From Stenotrophomonas maltophilia (lineage in GTDB: Bacteria > Pseudomonadota > Gammaproteobacteria > Xanthomonadales > Xanthomonadaceae), in assembly GCF_023518235.1 (NCBI RefSeq), contig NZ_CP090423.1:372001-436000 (forward strand): 64,000 bases of DNA, read 5' to 3'. Made by a program: the position numbers and the translations under genes. The notes beneath the pieces are model-generated. The model was not told where the DNA came from. It did not search any database and saw only the letters and a program-made list of their open reading frames with translations. The stretch's first letter is position 1; each line of letters opens with the position of its first letter. Shown piece by piece: positions 8,766 to 16,702 of this stretch.

Positions 8766-9485
8766 ATGGCAAGGCGTAAGGGCCGCGGGAGGCGGCACTA
8801 CAGCAGCTACGGCAACTATGTCGTCTCCCAGCGCAGGGAGCTGACCACGGCGTTCGGTGGCATCGACCGGGATGTGGAGCGCCTGTTCCTGGCGCTGGAT
8901 CCTTATTCGCTCGAATTGTTGTTCCAGGCATACGCCAGCCACTACGGCGGGTCGGCCGGTGCTTACGCCCGAAAGACCTACCCGAACTGGCAATCGGGAG
9001 CGGTCCGAATGAGCGGCGAGGTGGCCGAGCGGTTGCTCAACCTGCTTCCACCGCGGCTGCCGTATTCGGTGCGCTACGATCTGGTCAAGAAGCTTCGGAA
9101 TGCGAACTTCCGGCCCATGACCCGTCATGTTCGCACCACCCAGGAGCGGTGGAGGGAGGATTTGCGACCCGCGATCGAAGAGGTGGTCGCGCACGGGGAA
9201 ACCGCCAGCCTTTCCGATCGCTTGAAAGGCCGGGTTTCATGGTTGGCCAACGGGGACGTTGCCGCAGCCGAGGCGTTGATGTCCGAGGCCATTCGCGAAG
9301 AATCGTTGAGCCGGCTGGCCTATCTGAAAGTGGAGTTTCAGCGGCTGGACGCGATCATCGCCCAGCTCGGCGAATACCAGACGGCGGTGACCCACGCCAT
9401 CGAATTGCCCCAGGGAAGCATCCAGGTGCACATCGCCATTCCGAAAGTGTCGATGTGGAAGAAGTTCACGAATTGGTTGGGATGA
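8766..9485 (+). CDS. Unknown basic protein, first gene of a three-gene set
   Basis: This 239-residue protein starts with a very basic tail (MARRKGRGRRH) and has no membrane segment. The middle contains a helical segment (AERLLNLLPPRLPYSVRYDLVKKL) and the end a short beta-rich segment. I do not recognise the family. The stop overlaps the start of the next gene (ATGA at 9482), and a thermonuclease follows, so the three are probably an operon. The 230-base gap to umuD would hold divergent promoters. Confidence 0.75.
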   Translation: MARRKGRGRRHYSSYGNYVVSQRRELTTAFGGIDRDVERLFLALDPYSLELLFQAYASHYGGSAGAYARKTYPNWQSGAVRMSGEVAERLLNLLPPRLPYSVRYDLVKKLRNANFRPMTRHVRTTQERWREDLRPAIEEVVAHGETASLSDRLKGRVSWLANGDVAAAEALMSEAIREESLSRLAYLKVEFQRLDAIIAQLGEYQTAVTHAIELPQGSIQVHIAIPKVSMWKKFTNWLG

Positions 9486-9487
9486 CA

Positions 9488-9865
9488 ATGAGCAACGATT
9501 TGACGAAAAAGCAGAGCGGCACGGGATTGAGCACCGAGAGTGGGCGATTCCGCCAGGACTTGATCAACCAGCTGACACCCGAGCAGCGCAAGGAGCTGGC
9601 CTTAAAGGCCGGGCAGGAGCAGTTGGATCTGGATAAGTCTGATGCCGATGCGGTGCGCCGATTCAACGCGTCGTCCGTGGAAATGCAACGAGATGTCCAA
9701 ACTGCCAAGGATTTGAATGCTATCGGCTCGGATTTCACGATGGAAAATTCTTACAAGACCGCCAGCGGTGAAACGCGGATCAAGGTGACGAAGAACAACA
9801 ACACCGTCTGGATCGTGGGATTGGTCGTCATTGCAGTCGTCTTTTTCGTGCTCTTCTCGCGCTGA
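9488..9865 (+). CDS. Small tail-anchored membrane protein
   Basis: About 125 residues. A polar, probably helical N-terminal region (SNDLTKKQSG...) is followed by a single hydrophobic segment at the C-terminus (TVWIVGLVVIAVVFFVLFSR), so the body should face the cytoplasm with a tail anchor in the membrane. The start is either ATG 9482, overlapping the previous stop, or ATG 9488. No family is recognised. It sits between the basic unknown protein and the thermonuclease with only a few bases between genes. Confidence 0.7.
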   Translation: MSNDLTKKQSGTGLSTESGRFRQDLINQLTPEQRKELALKAGQEQLDLDKSDADAVRRFNASSVEMQRDVQTAKDLNAIGSDFTMENSYKTASGETRIKVTKNNNTVWIVGLVVIAVVFFVLFSR

Positions 9866-9868
9866 ACC

Positions 9869-10459
9869 ATGACCCGCAAGGTCGTTGTTCACTCCAATGC
9901 CAAACGGTTCGTCCAAGTGATTGCCGTGGCGATTCTTGCTGCGGCCACCCTTACCGGCCTAAAGAAAGCATCGCAGTGGTGGCGGGCGCCTCCGGAGGTC
10001 GCGGAAATATCGGATACAGCGCCTCCCGCTTCTCTGCCGGCAGCAGCCAATATCCTGGTGGGCCGCAGCTCGGTTATTGACGCTGACACGTTGGAAATTC
10101 ATGGCACGCGGATCCGCTTGGAAGGCGTTGATGCTCCCGAGGCCAACCAACGGTGTGGGTCGGAATCGCAAGATTGGGCCTGTGGCCAAGAAGCGGCCAT
10201 GGCCCTTAGCGATTGGATTGCAGGTCGTCCAGTGACCTGTCATCCAAAGGGCGCGGATCGATACCAACGGGTCTTGGCCCGTTGTTTCGTCGGTAATGAC
10301 GACTTGCAGGCATGGTTGGTGAGCAACGGGTGGGCGTTGGCCTACAGGCAATATTCCGCGGATTACGTGGCGGCCGAGCAACATGCAGAGGCCACGCGGG
10401 CAGGAATGTGGCGAGATGACTTTGTTCCGCCTTGGGAGTGGCGGAAGCAGCGCCGCTGA
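9869..10459 (+). CDS. Membrane-anchored thermonuclease (SNase-like) family protein
   Basis: A staphylococcal-nuclease-like fold that hydrolyses DNA/RNA phosphodiester bonds with Ca2+. An N-terminal signal anchor (VIAVAILAAATLTG) precedes the domain at about 60-190. Recognisable elements are VIDADTLEI, RIRLEGVDAPEANQRC (catalytic Arg and Asp/Glu positions), DRYQRVLARCFV (second catalytic Arg) and the closing AEATRAGMW. The anchor suggests a periplasmic or membrane-face location. Such genes are frequent on conjugative plasmids. It follows the tail-anchored protein by 3 bases. Confidence 0.88.
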   Translation: MTRKVVVHSNAKRFVQVIAVAILAAATLTGLKKASQWWRAPPEVAEISDTAPPASLPAAANILVGRSSVIDADTLEIHGTRIRLEGVDAPEANQRCGSESQDWACGQEAAMALSDWIAGRPVTCHPKGADRYQRVLARCFVGNDDLQAWLVSNGWALAYRQYSADYVAAEQHAEATRAGMWRDDFVPPWEWRKQRR

Positions 10460-10499
10460 GTGCCCGCTTCATGGGTGAATTCAGCTAGTAAGGGTAAGC

Positions 10500-13436
10500 A
10501 TGCCGACATGGAAGCCATCGCGATTGCGAAGTGCCCTGTTCAAGGGGGACGACTGGTTGTTCTCGTCGGATGGAGAAACATTTACCCTCTCTGCCCGCGG
10601 GCACGTCCCTTTCAAGGGGTCACTTGTTCTCTTACAGGCGTTCGCCTACCGCCGGAAGAATGCATTTCCCGCCACGGGGGAGTGTAAGTTCGTCATTTCA
10701 GGGGAGCGAAGAGATCAACTGCTCGGCGGCTTAAAGCCGGACCAAGCGGAGGAGCTAAAACGCTTTCTCGACCAGCATGTTCCAGAGAGCATCGCCGCGC
10801 ACGCCCTAAGGGGACAGAAGGCACTCAACGAATGGCAGCGCGGACTTAATCGGCGCCTGGAGACGGATGGCTTTATTGAGCCGGCCACCGTAGAGAAGGT
10901 TAGGGACAGCATTCCTTCCCCCATCATTGCTGGACTCCCGACATGGGGGGCGCTGTTCAACCACCCCCAGTTGAGTCCAGCGAGGGAGCGATTCAACTCA
11001 AGCTTTCCCTTGCTGGGAATCACGCCATCGTCCTACGTGGACCAAACGGTAGAGCGGCACAATCGCCAAGTCTTCGATAGGGCGCTCCAGCGCTGGTCAA
11101 GCGCGTTGAGAAATCAGTTGGAGAGCCGAGGCTGGATCGGCCGTCGAACGGCGGCAGCGATGTTGAAGGGGAGCATGGTTCCCCAGTGGCCGGCTCGCGC
11201 ATGGCGAGATGTTGCCCCGCCCGAATATCAGCCGTCCGCGGAAGCATGGCTTGAAGCCTCAGTAGCGGCGCACAACGCCGCTTTTGAGGCGCACCAGATG
11301 GAGGCCAAACGCTCGTTCTTCGAGCGGGTGGAGTCCAACCCCCTGACCGAGGAGCAGGCCAAGGCAGTGGTCTGCATGGACGACGAGCTGCTGGTCGTGG
11401 CCGCCGCGGGCTCGGGCAAGTCCTCCACCATCGTGGCCAAGGCTGGCTACGCGCTGGAACAGGGATTGTGCGCGCCGGAAGACATCCTGCTGTTGGCGTT
11501 CAACGCCGACGCGGCAGAGGAGTTGCGTCAGCGCATCGCCAAGCGGTTGGGCCACCTCGATGGGGCTGATCGCATCGCTGCCAAGACCTTCCATGCGTTC
11601 GGACTGGAAGTCATCGGCGCGGCGACGGGGAAAATGCCCACCCCGGCGCCTTGGTTGAGCAATGGCAAGGACGAGGCTTTCATCGGCCACTTGGTCGATG
11701 AACTTTGTGCCGAGAATCCGACGTTCGCGGCGCAGTGGGATCTCTTCCGATTGCTCTACTTCAAGGACGTGGGGCGGTGGGACGCGCGAGAAGAGCCGGA
11801 GGACTACGACCCGGAGAGCCAGCGAAAGCGTGGCTTTCGCACGCTGCGCGGGGAGATCGTCAAGAGCAAATCGGAGCGCCTGATCGCGGACTGGTTGTTC
11901 CTCCACGGCGTGAACTACCGCTACGAAGAACCGTATCCCCACGACACCCGCACGGCCACCAAGCGGCAATACCGCCCCGACTTCTACTACCCCGACATCG
12001 ACGTCTTCCACGAACACTTCGCGCTCAACGCCAAGGGCGAGGCGCCTCCAGCCTTCAAGGATTACCTGGAGGGCGTGCATTGGAAGCGGCAACTCCACCG
12101 CGACCAGGGCACCCGGCTGTTCGAAACCACCGCCCATGGTCTGCGCACCGGGGCCGCCCTGGCCGCGCTCAAGGACCTGTTCAAGTCCAGGGGCATCGAC
12201 CTGGTGTTCGATCCTGACCGCGTCCCTCCGGACAATGACCCGGTGTCGCCACAAGCCATCGCGAAAGTCATGCGCGTGTTCCAGCAGCACATGAAGGGCT
12301 CGCGGCAGACGGTCGAGCAGGCCCGTGAACGCATCGGCACATTGCCGGGCGCCTTCGTGCCGCGCATGGAGTTGTTCCTCGACCTCTACGAGGCCGTTGC
12401 CCTGCGCTGGGAAGACCGTTTGGCCGCGGAGGGGCTGGTGGACTTCGACGACATGCTCAACCAGTCCGCCGACCACATCGTTGCTGGCCGTTTTCCCTGC
12501 GGCGTCAAAATGGTCTTGGCCGACGAGTTCCAGGACACTTCCCGCGCACGAATGAGGCTGCTCCAGGCGATCGTTGACGCCAGCGGTGCGCAGTTCACGG
12601 CAGTAGGCGATGACTGGCAGAGCATCTATCGGTTCGCCGGCGCCGACTTGGCGATCATGTCGGGGTTCCAGATGTCCCACCCCCATGCCGCCATCCGACA
12701 CCTTTCCCAGACGTTTCGGTGCCCGCAGTCGTTGTGCGATCTCACGTCGGAGTTCGTGTCCAGGAACCCGATGCAGTTGGTCAAGAAGGTCTTCACCAGA
12801 AACCCATTGAAGGGCCCCCGGGTGAGCGTGGTTGCGCTGCCAACTGTGGAAGACATCCCCGGACGTTTGAAGTCCAACATCCAGTCTCTCTACGACAAAC
12901 TGCCGGAGCCTACCGACGGGAAGCCGCTGCGCTCCATGCTCGTTCTGGGGCGCTACAGAAACGACAAACCCAAGGAGCTGGAAGCGTGGCGTCAGCGGTT
13001 CGGGGACAAGATCGACCTCCGGTTCCTAACCATCCACCGGGCCAAGGGGCTGGAAGCCGATTTCGTGGCATTGCTCAACGTGGTGCAAGACACCCTGGGC
13101 TTCCCCAGCCAGGTCCAGGACGATCCCATTCTCCAACTGGCCATGCCCGAGCCGGAGATGTTCGAGTTCGGCGAAGAGCGACGACTGTTCTACGTGGCCC
13201 TCACCCGTGCGAAGCGTTCGGTAGTGGTTTACACCACCCAGCACCAACCTTCCCAGTTCCTGGTGGAGCTCCAGGCAGATCACGGCGTGGAAATCGTAAG
13301 GACGGAAGGGGAGCCTGCGGAAGCCTGCCCGGTGTGTGGTCAGGGCGTGCTGGTGGAGCGCGTCAATCGTGCGACCAAGGAGGTGTTCCACTCCTGTAGC
13401 AGGTTCCCACGTTGCCCACCGACCAAGGAAGACTGA
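10500..13436 (+). CDS. Helicase IV (HelD/UvrD-like) with inserted nuclease-like domain and C-terminal zinc ribbon
   Basis: A superfamily 1 DNA helicase of 978 residues. Motif I AAAGSGKSS lies at about residue 300 and motif II DEFQD near 674. GDDWQSIYRFAGAD and LTIHRAKGLEADFV are further SF1 motifs, and FYVALTRAKRSV is motif VI. Between motifs I and II sits a PD-(D/E)XK-like insert (SERLIADWLFLHGVNYRYEE, YRPDFYYP, HEHF), a feature of one HelD subgroup. The last 40 residues form a four-cysteine zinc ribbon (CPVC...C...C) like topoisomerase I tails. The N-terminal 270 residues are HelD-like. ATG 10500 follows GGGTAAG. A DNA repair or defence role is possible; context does not decide. Confidence 0.88.
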   Translation: MPTWKPSRLRSALFKGDDWLFSSDGETFTLSARGHVPFKGSLVLLQAFAYRRKNAFPATGECKFVISGERRDQLLGGLKPDQAEELKRFLDQHVPESIAAHALRGQKALNEWQRGLNRRLETDGFIEPATVEKVRDSIPSPIIAGLPTWGALFNHPQLSPARERFNSSFPLLGITPSSYVDQTVERHNRQVFDRALQRWSSALRNQLESRGWIGRRTAAAMLKGSMVPQWPARAWRDVAPPEYQPSAEAWLEASVAAHNAAFEAHQMEAKRSFFERVESNPLTEEQAKAVVCMDDELLVVAAAGSGKSSTIVAKAGYALEQGLCAPEDILLLAFNADAAEELRQRIAKRLGHLDGADRIAAKTFHAFGLEVIGAATGKMPTPAPWLSNGKDEAFIGHLVDELCAENPTFAAQWDLFRLLYFKDVGRWDAREEPEDYDPESQRKRGFRTLRGEIVKSKSERLIADWLFLHGVNYRYEEPYPHDTRTATKRQYRPDFYYPDIDVFHEHFALNAKGEAPPAFKDYLEGVHWKRQLHRDQGTRLFETTAHGLRTGAALAALKDLFKSRGIDLVFDPDRVPPDNDPVSPQAIAKVMRVFQQHMKGSRQTVEQARERIGTLPGAFVPRMELFLDLYEAVALRWEDRLAAEGLVDFDDMLNQSADHIVAGRFPCGVKMVLADEFQDTSRARMRLLQAIVDASGAQFTAVGDDWQSIYRFAGADLAIMSGFQMSHPHAAIRHLSQTFRCPQSLCDLTSEFVSRNPMQLVKKVFTRNPLKGPRVSVVALPTVEDIPGRLKSNIQSLYDKLPEPTDGKPLRSMLVLGRYRNDKPKELEAWRQRFGDKIDLRFLTIHRAKGLEADFVALLNVVQDTLGFPSQVQDDPILQLAMPEPEMFEFGEERRLFYVALTRAKRSVVVYTTQHQPSQFLVELQADHGVEIVRTEGEPAEACPVCGQGVLVERVNRATKEVFHSCSRFPRCPPTKED

Positions 13437-13442
13437 AGTGGG

Positions 13443-14015
13443 TCAGGGCGCTTGAACGGGTCGGAGCAACTGGCGGTCGAGAAGATCCAACAGAGCATCC
13501 GCAACATCTGCGGCGGCCACCGCCCAATCGTTGTCTTCTCCGAAATACGTCTCCTCCAGCGGGTCTTCCTTGCCGCCATGGAAAAGGTTGTTTCTAACGC
13601 GTCGCATCGCAACGACCAAGGCTTCGGCGTCGTTATGGGGCAGGTTGACGGGCTGGTAGGTCGCCCGTGGTCGGCCCGTCTGGTCAAACTCAATGCGCTC
13701 CCTTTTCGGCCGATTGCGTGGTGGAGCAAGCAGCTTTCTCTGAGTGGGAAGGGGAACGAGTGCGACGAATGCTTGCCCCAAGCGCGCCACCGCTCGATCC
13801 ACCTTGTTCCAGTCCACGTCTACCACGGGAACGGGGGCAGGTGCTGGCAAGGCGCTGAGACGCACATCGATCTCGAATGAGCCGATCTTGAACACCTTCC
13901 AGATGGGCGGTTTTGGGGTCTTGGTCTGAAAGAATTCGCTAGTCTGCTTAAGCTGGAACTCAAGCATTCCGAAGGCTTTCAATAGCCGATAGGCTTTGTC
14001 GGGTGATACGGGCAT
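13443..14015 (-). CDS. HEPN-type protein (R-x4-H motif), putative RNase or stress protein
   Basis: A 190-residue protein with a C-terminal helical domain carrying R141-N142-N-L-F-H146, the R-x4-H signature of HEPN ribonuclease domains, followed by GGKE and a long helix (AVAAADVADALLDLLDRQLL). The N-terminal 40 residues are also helical. The middle (60-110) is Pro/Arg-rich and probably flexible. HEPN proteins are commonly toxins or defence effectors, but no antitoxin-like partner is visible next to it. It converges with the helicase gene with a 6-base gap. Confidence 0.7.
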   Translation of the reverse strand: MPVSPDKAYRLLKAFGMLEFQLKQTSEFFQTKTPKPPIWKVFKIGSFEIDVRLSALPAPAPVPVVDVDWNKVDRAVARLGQAFVALVPLPTQRKLLAPPRNRPKRERIEFDQTGRPRATYQPVNLPHNDAEALVVAMRRVRNNLFHGGKEDPLEETYFGEDNDWAVAAADVADALLDLLDRQLLRPVQAP

Positions 14016-14040
14016 GGACTCATCTTAGTCCAGCTTCCTG

Positions 14041-14322
14041 CTACCACGCAGCCTCCCGCGGCCGCGCTTGCACGTGACGATACGCGACCAAGGTCTTGGC
14101 GCCCATGTTCCGGGCCTGGGCCAACTTCGTGCTCACCAACCGATCAGCTCCGCTGTCCAGCAACGCCCGAACCGTTGGTGCGTCAGCGGTCAGCAGGGCG
14201 ACGTGGAACGGCGAGTAGCCACGGGCGTCGTGCGCGTTGGGTTGGGCCCCGCGCCCGATCGCCAGGTCCACCTGGGCGGGGTTGCGCTGTCGAATTGCAG
14301 CGAGTAAGTCGGTGTTGGCCAT
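14041..14322 (-). CDS. Small ankyrin-repeat protein
   Basis: This 93-residue protein has two ankyrin units: LLAAIRQRNPAQVDLAIGRGAQPNAHDARG followed by YSPFHVALLTADAPTVRALLDSGAD. The TPLHxA-type turn appears as SPFHVAL. It is one of several ankyrin proteins on this element (others at 14.5, 39.6, 47.8 and 60.5 kb). Such repeats bind proteins and the partner is unknown. It is divergent from the next ankyrin gene, and the 162 bases between them are packed with palindromes. Confidence 0.8.
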   Translation of the reverse strand: MANTDLLAAIRQRNPAQVDLAIGRGAQPNAHDARGYSPFHVALLTADAPTVRALLDSGADRLVSTKLAQARNMGAKTLVAYRHVQARPREAAW

Positions 14323-14343
14323 GCGTCCTCCTGACCCACTGAT

Positions 14344-14361
14344 TTTCCGCTGTAGCGGAAA
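14344..14361. promoter_or_regulatory. Perfect 18-bp palindrome in a divergent promoter region
   Basis: TTTCCGCTGTAGCGGAAA is an exact inverted repeat with 8-bp arms and a 2-bp centre, 22 bases upstream of the minus-strand ankyrin start. It has the same 8-2-8 geometry as the palindrome at 60008-60025 but a different sequence. An operator for a dimeric regulator is the likely role (inference). Confidence 0.5.
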
Positions 14362-14377
14362 CGCGCAAGGGGAGGGT

Positions 14378-14396
14378 GACAGTTTGGCAAACTGTC
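14378..14396. promoter_or_regulatory. Perfect 19-bp palindrome GACAGTTT-GGC-AAACTGTC
   Basis: Exact 8-bp arms with a 3-base centre, lying 24 bases upstream of the TTTAGTCA box. Its core TTTGGCAAA resembles the GGCAAA half-site of the palindrome next to the XRE regulator at 35.7 kb. It could be an operator or, with the T-run at 14411-14416, part of a transcription terminator. Confidence 0.45.
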
Positions 14397-14419
14397 GTGC
14401 AACCCCAGCATTTTTTCGC

Positions 14420-14452
14420 TTTAGTCAGTAAAGCCCTCTGGACAGAATGTCC
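14420..14452 (+). promoter_or_regulatory. TTTAGTCA box followed by inverted repeat GGACA-GAA-TGTCC
   Basis: The box TTTAGTCA (14420-14427) is followed 12 bases later by the inverted repeat GGACAGAATGTCC (14440-14452). The same arrangement, with GGACA/TGTCC arms, is found in the three repeated elements at 37.7, 38.4 and 40.3 kb. It precedes the ankyrin gene at 14485 and is probably its promoter/operator region. Confidence 0.5.
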
Positions 14453-14484
14453 CTTTCTGCTTGCATGGATCTGAAGGGATACAA

Positions 14485-15204
14485 ATGTATTCCATGGGGG
14501 CTGACATGAATTTCGTGGCAAGTATCAAAAAGGGTGTGCGGGGATGGTTAAAGAATTTGCGTGACCCACCAAATCTATTTCAAGAGCCGATCTGGAAGGT
14601 TCGCGTGGAGTTCCTTGTATTGACGCTGCTGTCTCCAATCCTGATCCCCCGCTATGTCATTGAGAAACGCATGGGTAAATGGAGGAGACATCGCCGGATG
14701 CCACCCATCTTTCAGCTATTCGAGCGCGAAGGAGGGTTCCAGCTGAGGGAGCTTGAGCAGTTGATTGCAGATGGCGCTGATGTGAACGCTCGGGAGCGAA
14801 AAGATGGAAAAACGCCACTTATTTTTGCTGTTATGCAGGACAGTCCATGGGAAGAAAATGGGCGAAGGTGGCTCGAGGTTTGTCGCGTGCTGCTCGAAGC
14901 TGGCGCAGATCCGGACGCGGATTACGACTGTGGCGAGATAAGGCGGTCACCAATCTATTTCGCCTATCTGGCGGGCAACGTGGAGCTGCTCGACCTGTTG
15001 TTGCAGGCAGGGGCCAATCCGCGTTCGAAGGCTTGGTTGCAGTTTGTCAATGCAGAGCCACGTCCCGATGCGTGGCTCGAACAGCAACGTCCGCAAATAC
15101 GCGATCGCCTATGGAGATGGGAAACGGAACAAGAGGCCCTGCGTTTGGATGCGACTCTCCCTGGCGCAACGAAAGCCGTTCCGAATAGTAGGGCACGGTT
15201 ATGA
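14485..15204 (+). CDS. Ankyrin-repeat protein with hydrophobic N-terminal region
   Basis: About 239 residues. The first 70 residues contain an amphipathic to hydrophobic stretch (VEFLVLTLLSPILIPRYVI) that may associate with the membrane. Ankyrin units follow: FQLRELEQLIADGADVNARERKDGKTPLIFAVM, then LEVCRVLLEAGADPDADYDCG and IYFAYLAGNVELLDLLLQAGANPR. ATG 14485 has an AAGGG ribosome-binding site 6 bases upstream, which decides it over the TTG at 14461 and the ATG at 14506. The upstream region carries a TTTAGTCA-type control site. Confidence 0.82.
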   Translation: MYSMGADMNFVASIKKGVRGWLKNLRDPPNLFQEPIWKVRVEFLVLTLLSPILIPRYVIEKRMGKWRRHRRMPPIFQLFEREGGFQLRELEQLIADGADVNARERKDGKTPLIFAVMQDSPWEENGRRWLEVCRVLLEAGADPDADYDCGEIRRSPIYFAYLAGNVELLDLLLQAGANPRSKAWLQFVNAEPRPDAWLEQQRPQIRDRLWRWETEQEALRLDATLPGATKAVPNSRARL

Positions 15205-15214
15205 GGGTGATCCC

Positions 15215-15829
15215 ATGAACCTGCAACTCACCTGCCTCTGCCGGGAGGACGTGTTCGCCGATGGGTTCGCCTTCGCAGAACTGCTGGAGGCGCCCTTGGC
15301 CGCGTTGCGCTGGGGTGGTGCGTGGTTGACCCAGTTGAAGCCCGGTGGGCCAGTGACCGAGGAGGCCATGCGGCGCTTCGCTATGGGCCAGGATTTCGAT
15401 GGGCAGCCGCGGTTGTGGGAAGGCGAGGGCCACCACGCCCGGGCGGCGGGCTACCGCGTTTCGTTGCGCCTGCCAAAAGGGTTCGCCGCGCTGCTGGATA
15501 CCGACGGCGAGGAGAGGGCACGGCTACAGGCTGCCCACCGCCATGCGGTTGACCAGGCGCTGTCGTCCCTGCCGTTCCAGCGTGATCACCGGGTGCTCTT
15601 CGTTGCATCCGATCGGTTGGAGGATGACTGGACGCACCACTGGTTGTTCGCCATCGCATGCGCACCGAACGGAAAGTGGGAACGGCTTGCGCTGAGCTTG
15701 CGGTTGGCGGCCAGCGAGGACGCTTATACCCACGCCATGGGGGCCTTCATGGAAGCGTTGCTGGAGACCAAACGATTGGAGCGCTTCTTCCGCCCAGCCC
15801 CCGTGGGCCGACTGAGGCAGAGGCTGTGA
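15215..15829 (+). CDS. Unknown protein, 204 residues
   Basis: A soluble protein with no recognised family. The start at ATG 15215 (MNLQLTCLCRED) is 10 bases after the ankyrin stop and is preferred over the longer frame beginning at 15044, which would overlap the ankyrin gene. Its stop overlaps the GTG of the next gene (GTGA), a sign of coupled translation. The protein mixes beta-rich segments (YRVSLRLPKGF, HRVLFVASDRL, WLFAIACAP) with a helical end, but no catalytic motif is visible. Confidence 0.7.
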   Translation: MNLQLTCLCREDVFADGFAFAELLEAPLAALRWGGAWLTQLKPGGPVTEEAMRRFAMGQDFDGQPRLWEGEGHHARAAGYRVSLRLPKGFAALLDTDGEERARLQAAHRHAVDQALSSLPFQRDHRVLFVASDRLEDDWTHHWLFAIACAPNGKWERLALSLRLAASEDAYTHAMGAFMEALLETKRLERFFRPAPVGRLRQRL

Positions 15830-16140
15830 CGCTGACGTCCAAGCCTCCCTTGACGGCCGTGCTGCCGAAAGTGTCCCTTTCTTCAACCTTGCGCCAGGCA
15901 TTGGCCGCACGCGCTAGAGCAGCCGGGGTGAGCGAGAGCGAAGCCGTGCGCCAATGGCTCACCGCCTACCTTGCGCGCCCCCCGCTGCTGCGCTCTCCCG
16001 TTGCCGGCCGCAGGGACGACCGCTTGCCGCCTATCCGGGCTTCCCGAGACCTGGCCGACCGCGCCCGCCACGAGGCGCAGCGGCAGCATGTGAGCGTGGC
16101 GGAACTCATCCGTCGGGTGGTTGCGTTCCACACGTTCTGA
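15826..16140 (+). CDS. Tandem ribbon-helix-helix-like DNA-binding protein
   Basis: About 104 residues from GTG 15826, which overlaps the previous stop. Two similar units can be seen, each a short beta strand followed by two helices: VSLSSTLRQALAARARAAGVSESEAVRQWL and, after an RRDDRLPPI linker, SRDLADRARHEAQRQHVSVAELIRRVV. This is the Arc/MetJ/CopG ribbon-helix-helix pattern duplicated in one chain. A clear relative of the same layout lies at 39290-39649. A plasmid regulator is the likely role. Confidence 0.65.
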   Translation: MTLTSKPPLTAVLPKVSLSSTLRQALAARARAAGVSESEAVRQWLTAYLARPPLLRSPVAGRRDDRLPPIRASRDLADRARHEAQRQHVSVAELIRRVVAFHTF

Positions 16141-16480
16141 GGCGCAACTTGGCCACGCTCGGCGGGTGCCACTTCCCCTTCGCCAGGCGATTCTGCACGA
16201 AGGCGCGGTAAGCCTCGGGGGAGGGCGGCGATTTGCGTTTGTGCCGGCGTGTGTTGCAGAGCCAGCAGGCGGCAGCAATGTTGCCGGCCACGTCCTTTCC
16301 GCCCTCTTGCTGGGCCACCAGGTGCTCGGCGGTGCAGCGAAGCGGCGTGGCCGTTTTGGCGCGCAGGCCGAACGGCTTTAGTTCATCGGGAGAGGCGTTC
16401 CACATCGGCACGCTGCAATAGCAGCACCGGCCCTTCTGGGCGAGGAAAGCCTCGGTTCTCAACCGTTGGAGGTTGGGCAT
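16106..16480 (-). CDS. HNH endonuclease
   Basis: A compact 124-residue HNH protein. The zinc-binding pairs are C19/C20-Y-C22 and C72-x2-C75. The HNH core is AEH53LVAQQEGGKD...N67IAAACWLCN76TRRH80. It is a complete HNH domain with little else, as in phage- or plasmid-borne HNH enzymes. The last 35 bases overlap the 3' end of the convergent ribbon-helix-helix gene. DNA-nicking or restriction-like activity is expected for the family; the target is unknown. Confidence 0.85.
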   Translation of the reverse strand: MPNLQRLRTEAFLAQKGRCCYCSVPMWNASPDELKPFGLRAKTATPLRCTAEHLVAQQEGGKDVAGNIAAACWLCNTRRHKRKSPPSPEAYRAFVQNRLAKGKWHPPSVAKLRLRTCGTQPPDG

Positions 16481-16702
16481 GCTTAGATCTCAAAAGACAG
16501 GAAAAACCATCCCGTCGTCGCTTGTGCGATCGAATCGGGACCTGTTGCCTTGAGCTAAGCAGGCAATACGCCGGGGGCATTTCCCCTCGCGGCAAGGGAG
16601 TTATCGCGCCCCAGGCTGGTGGGTGTCAAGATGGGGCCCATTCGGGTGGCCATGCCCGGAGCGATGGGCTATAACCGTTGGATTCCCGACCGGAGTGCTC
16701 CT

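Noticed and set aside
11259..12701. 480-codon frame opposite the helicase
   Set aside because: Antisense shadow; the helicase frame has all SF1 motifs.
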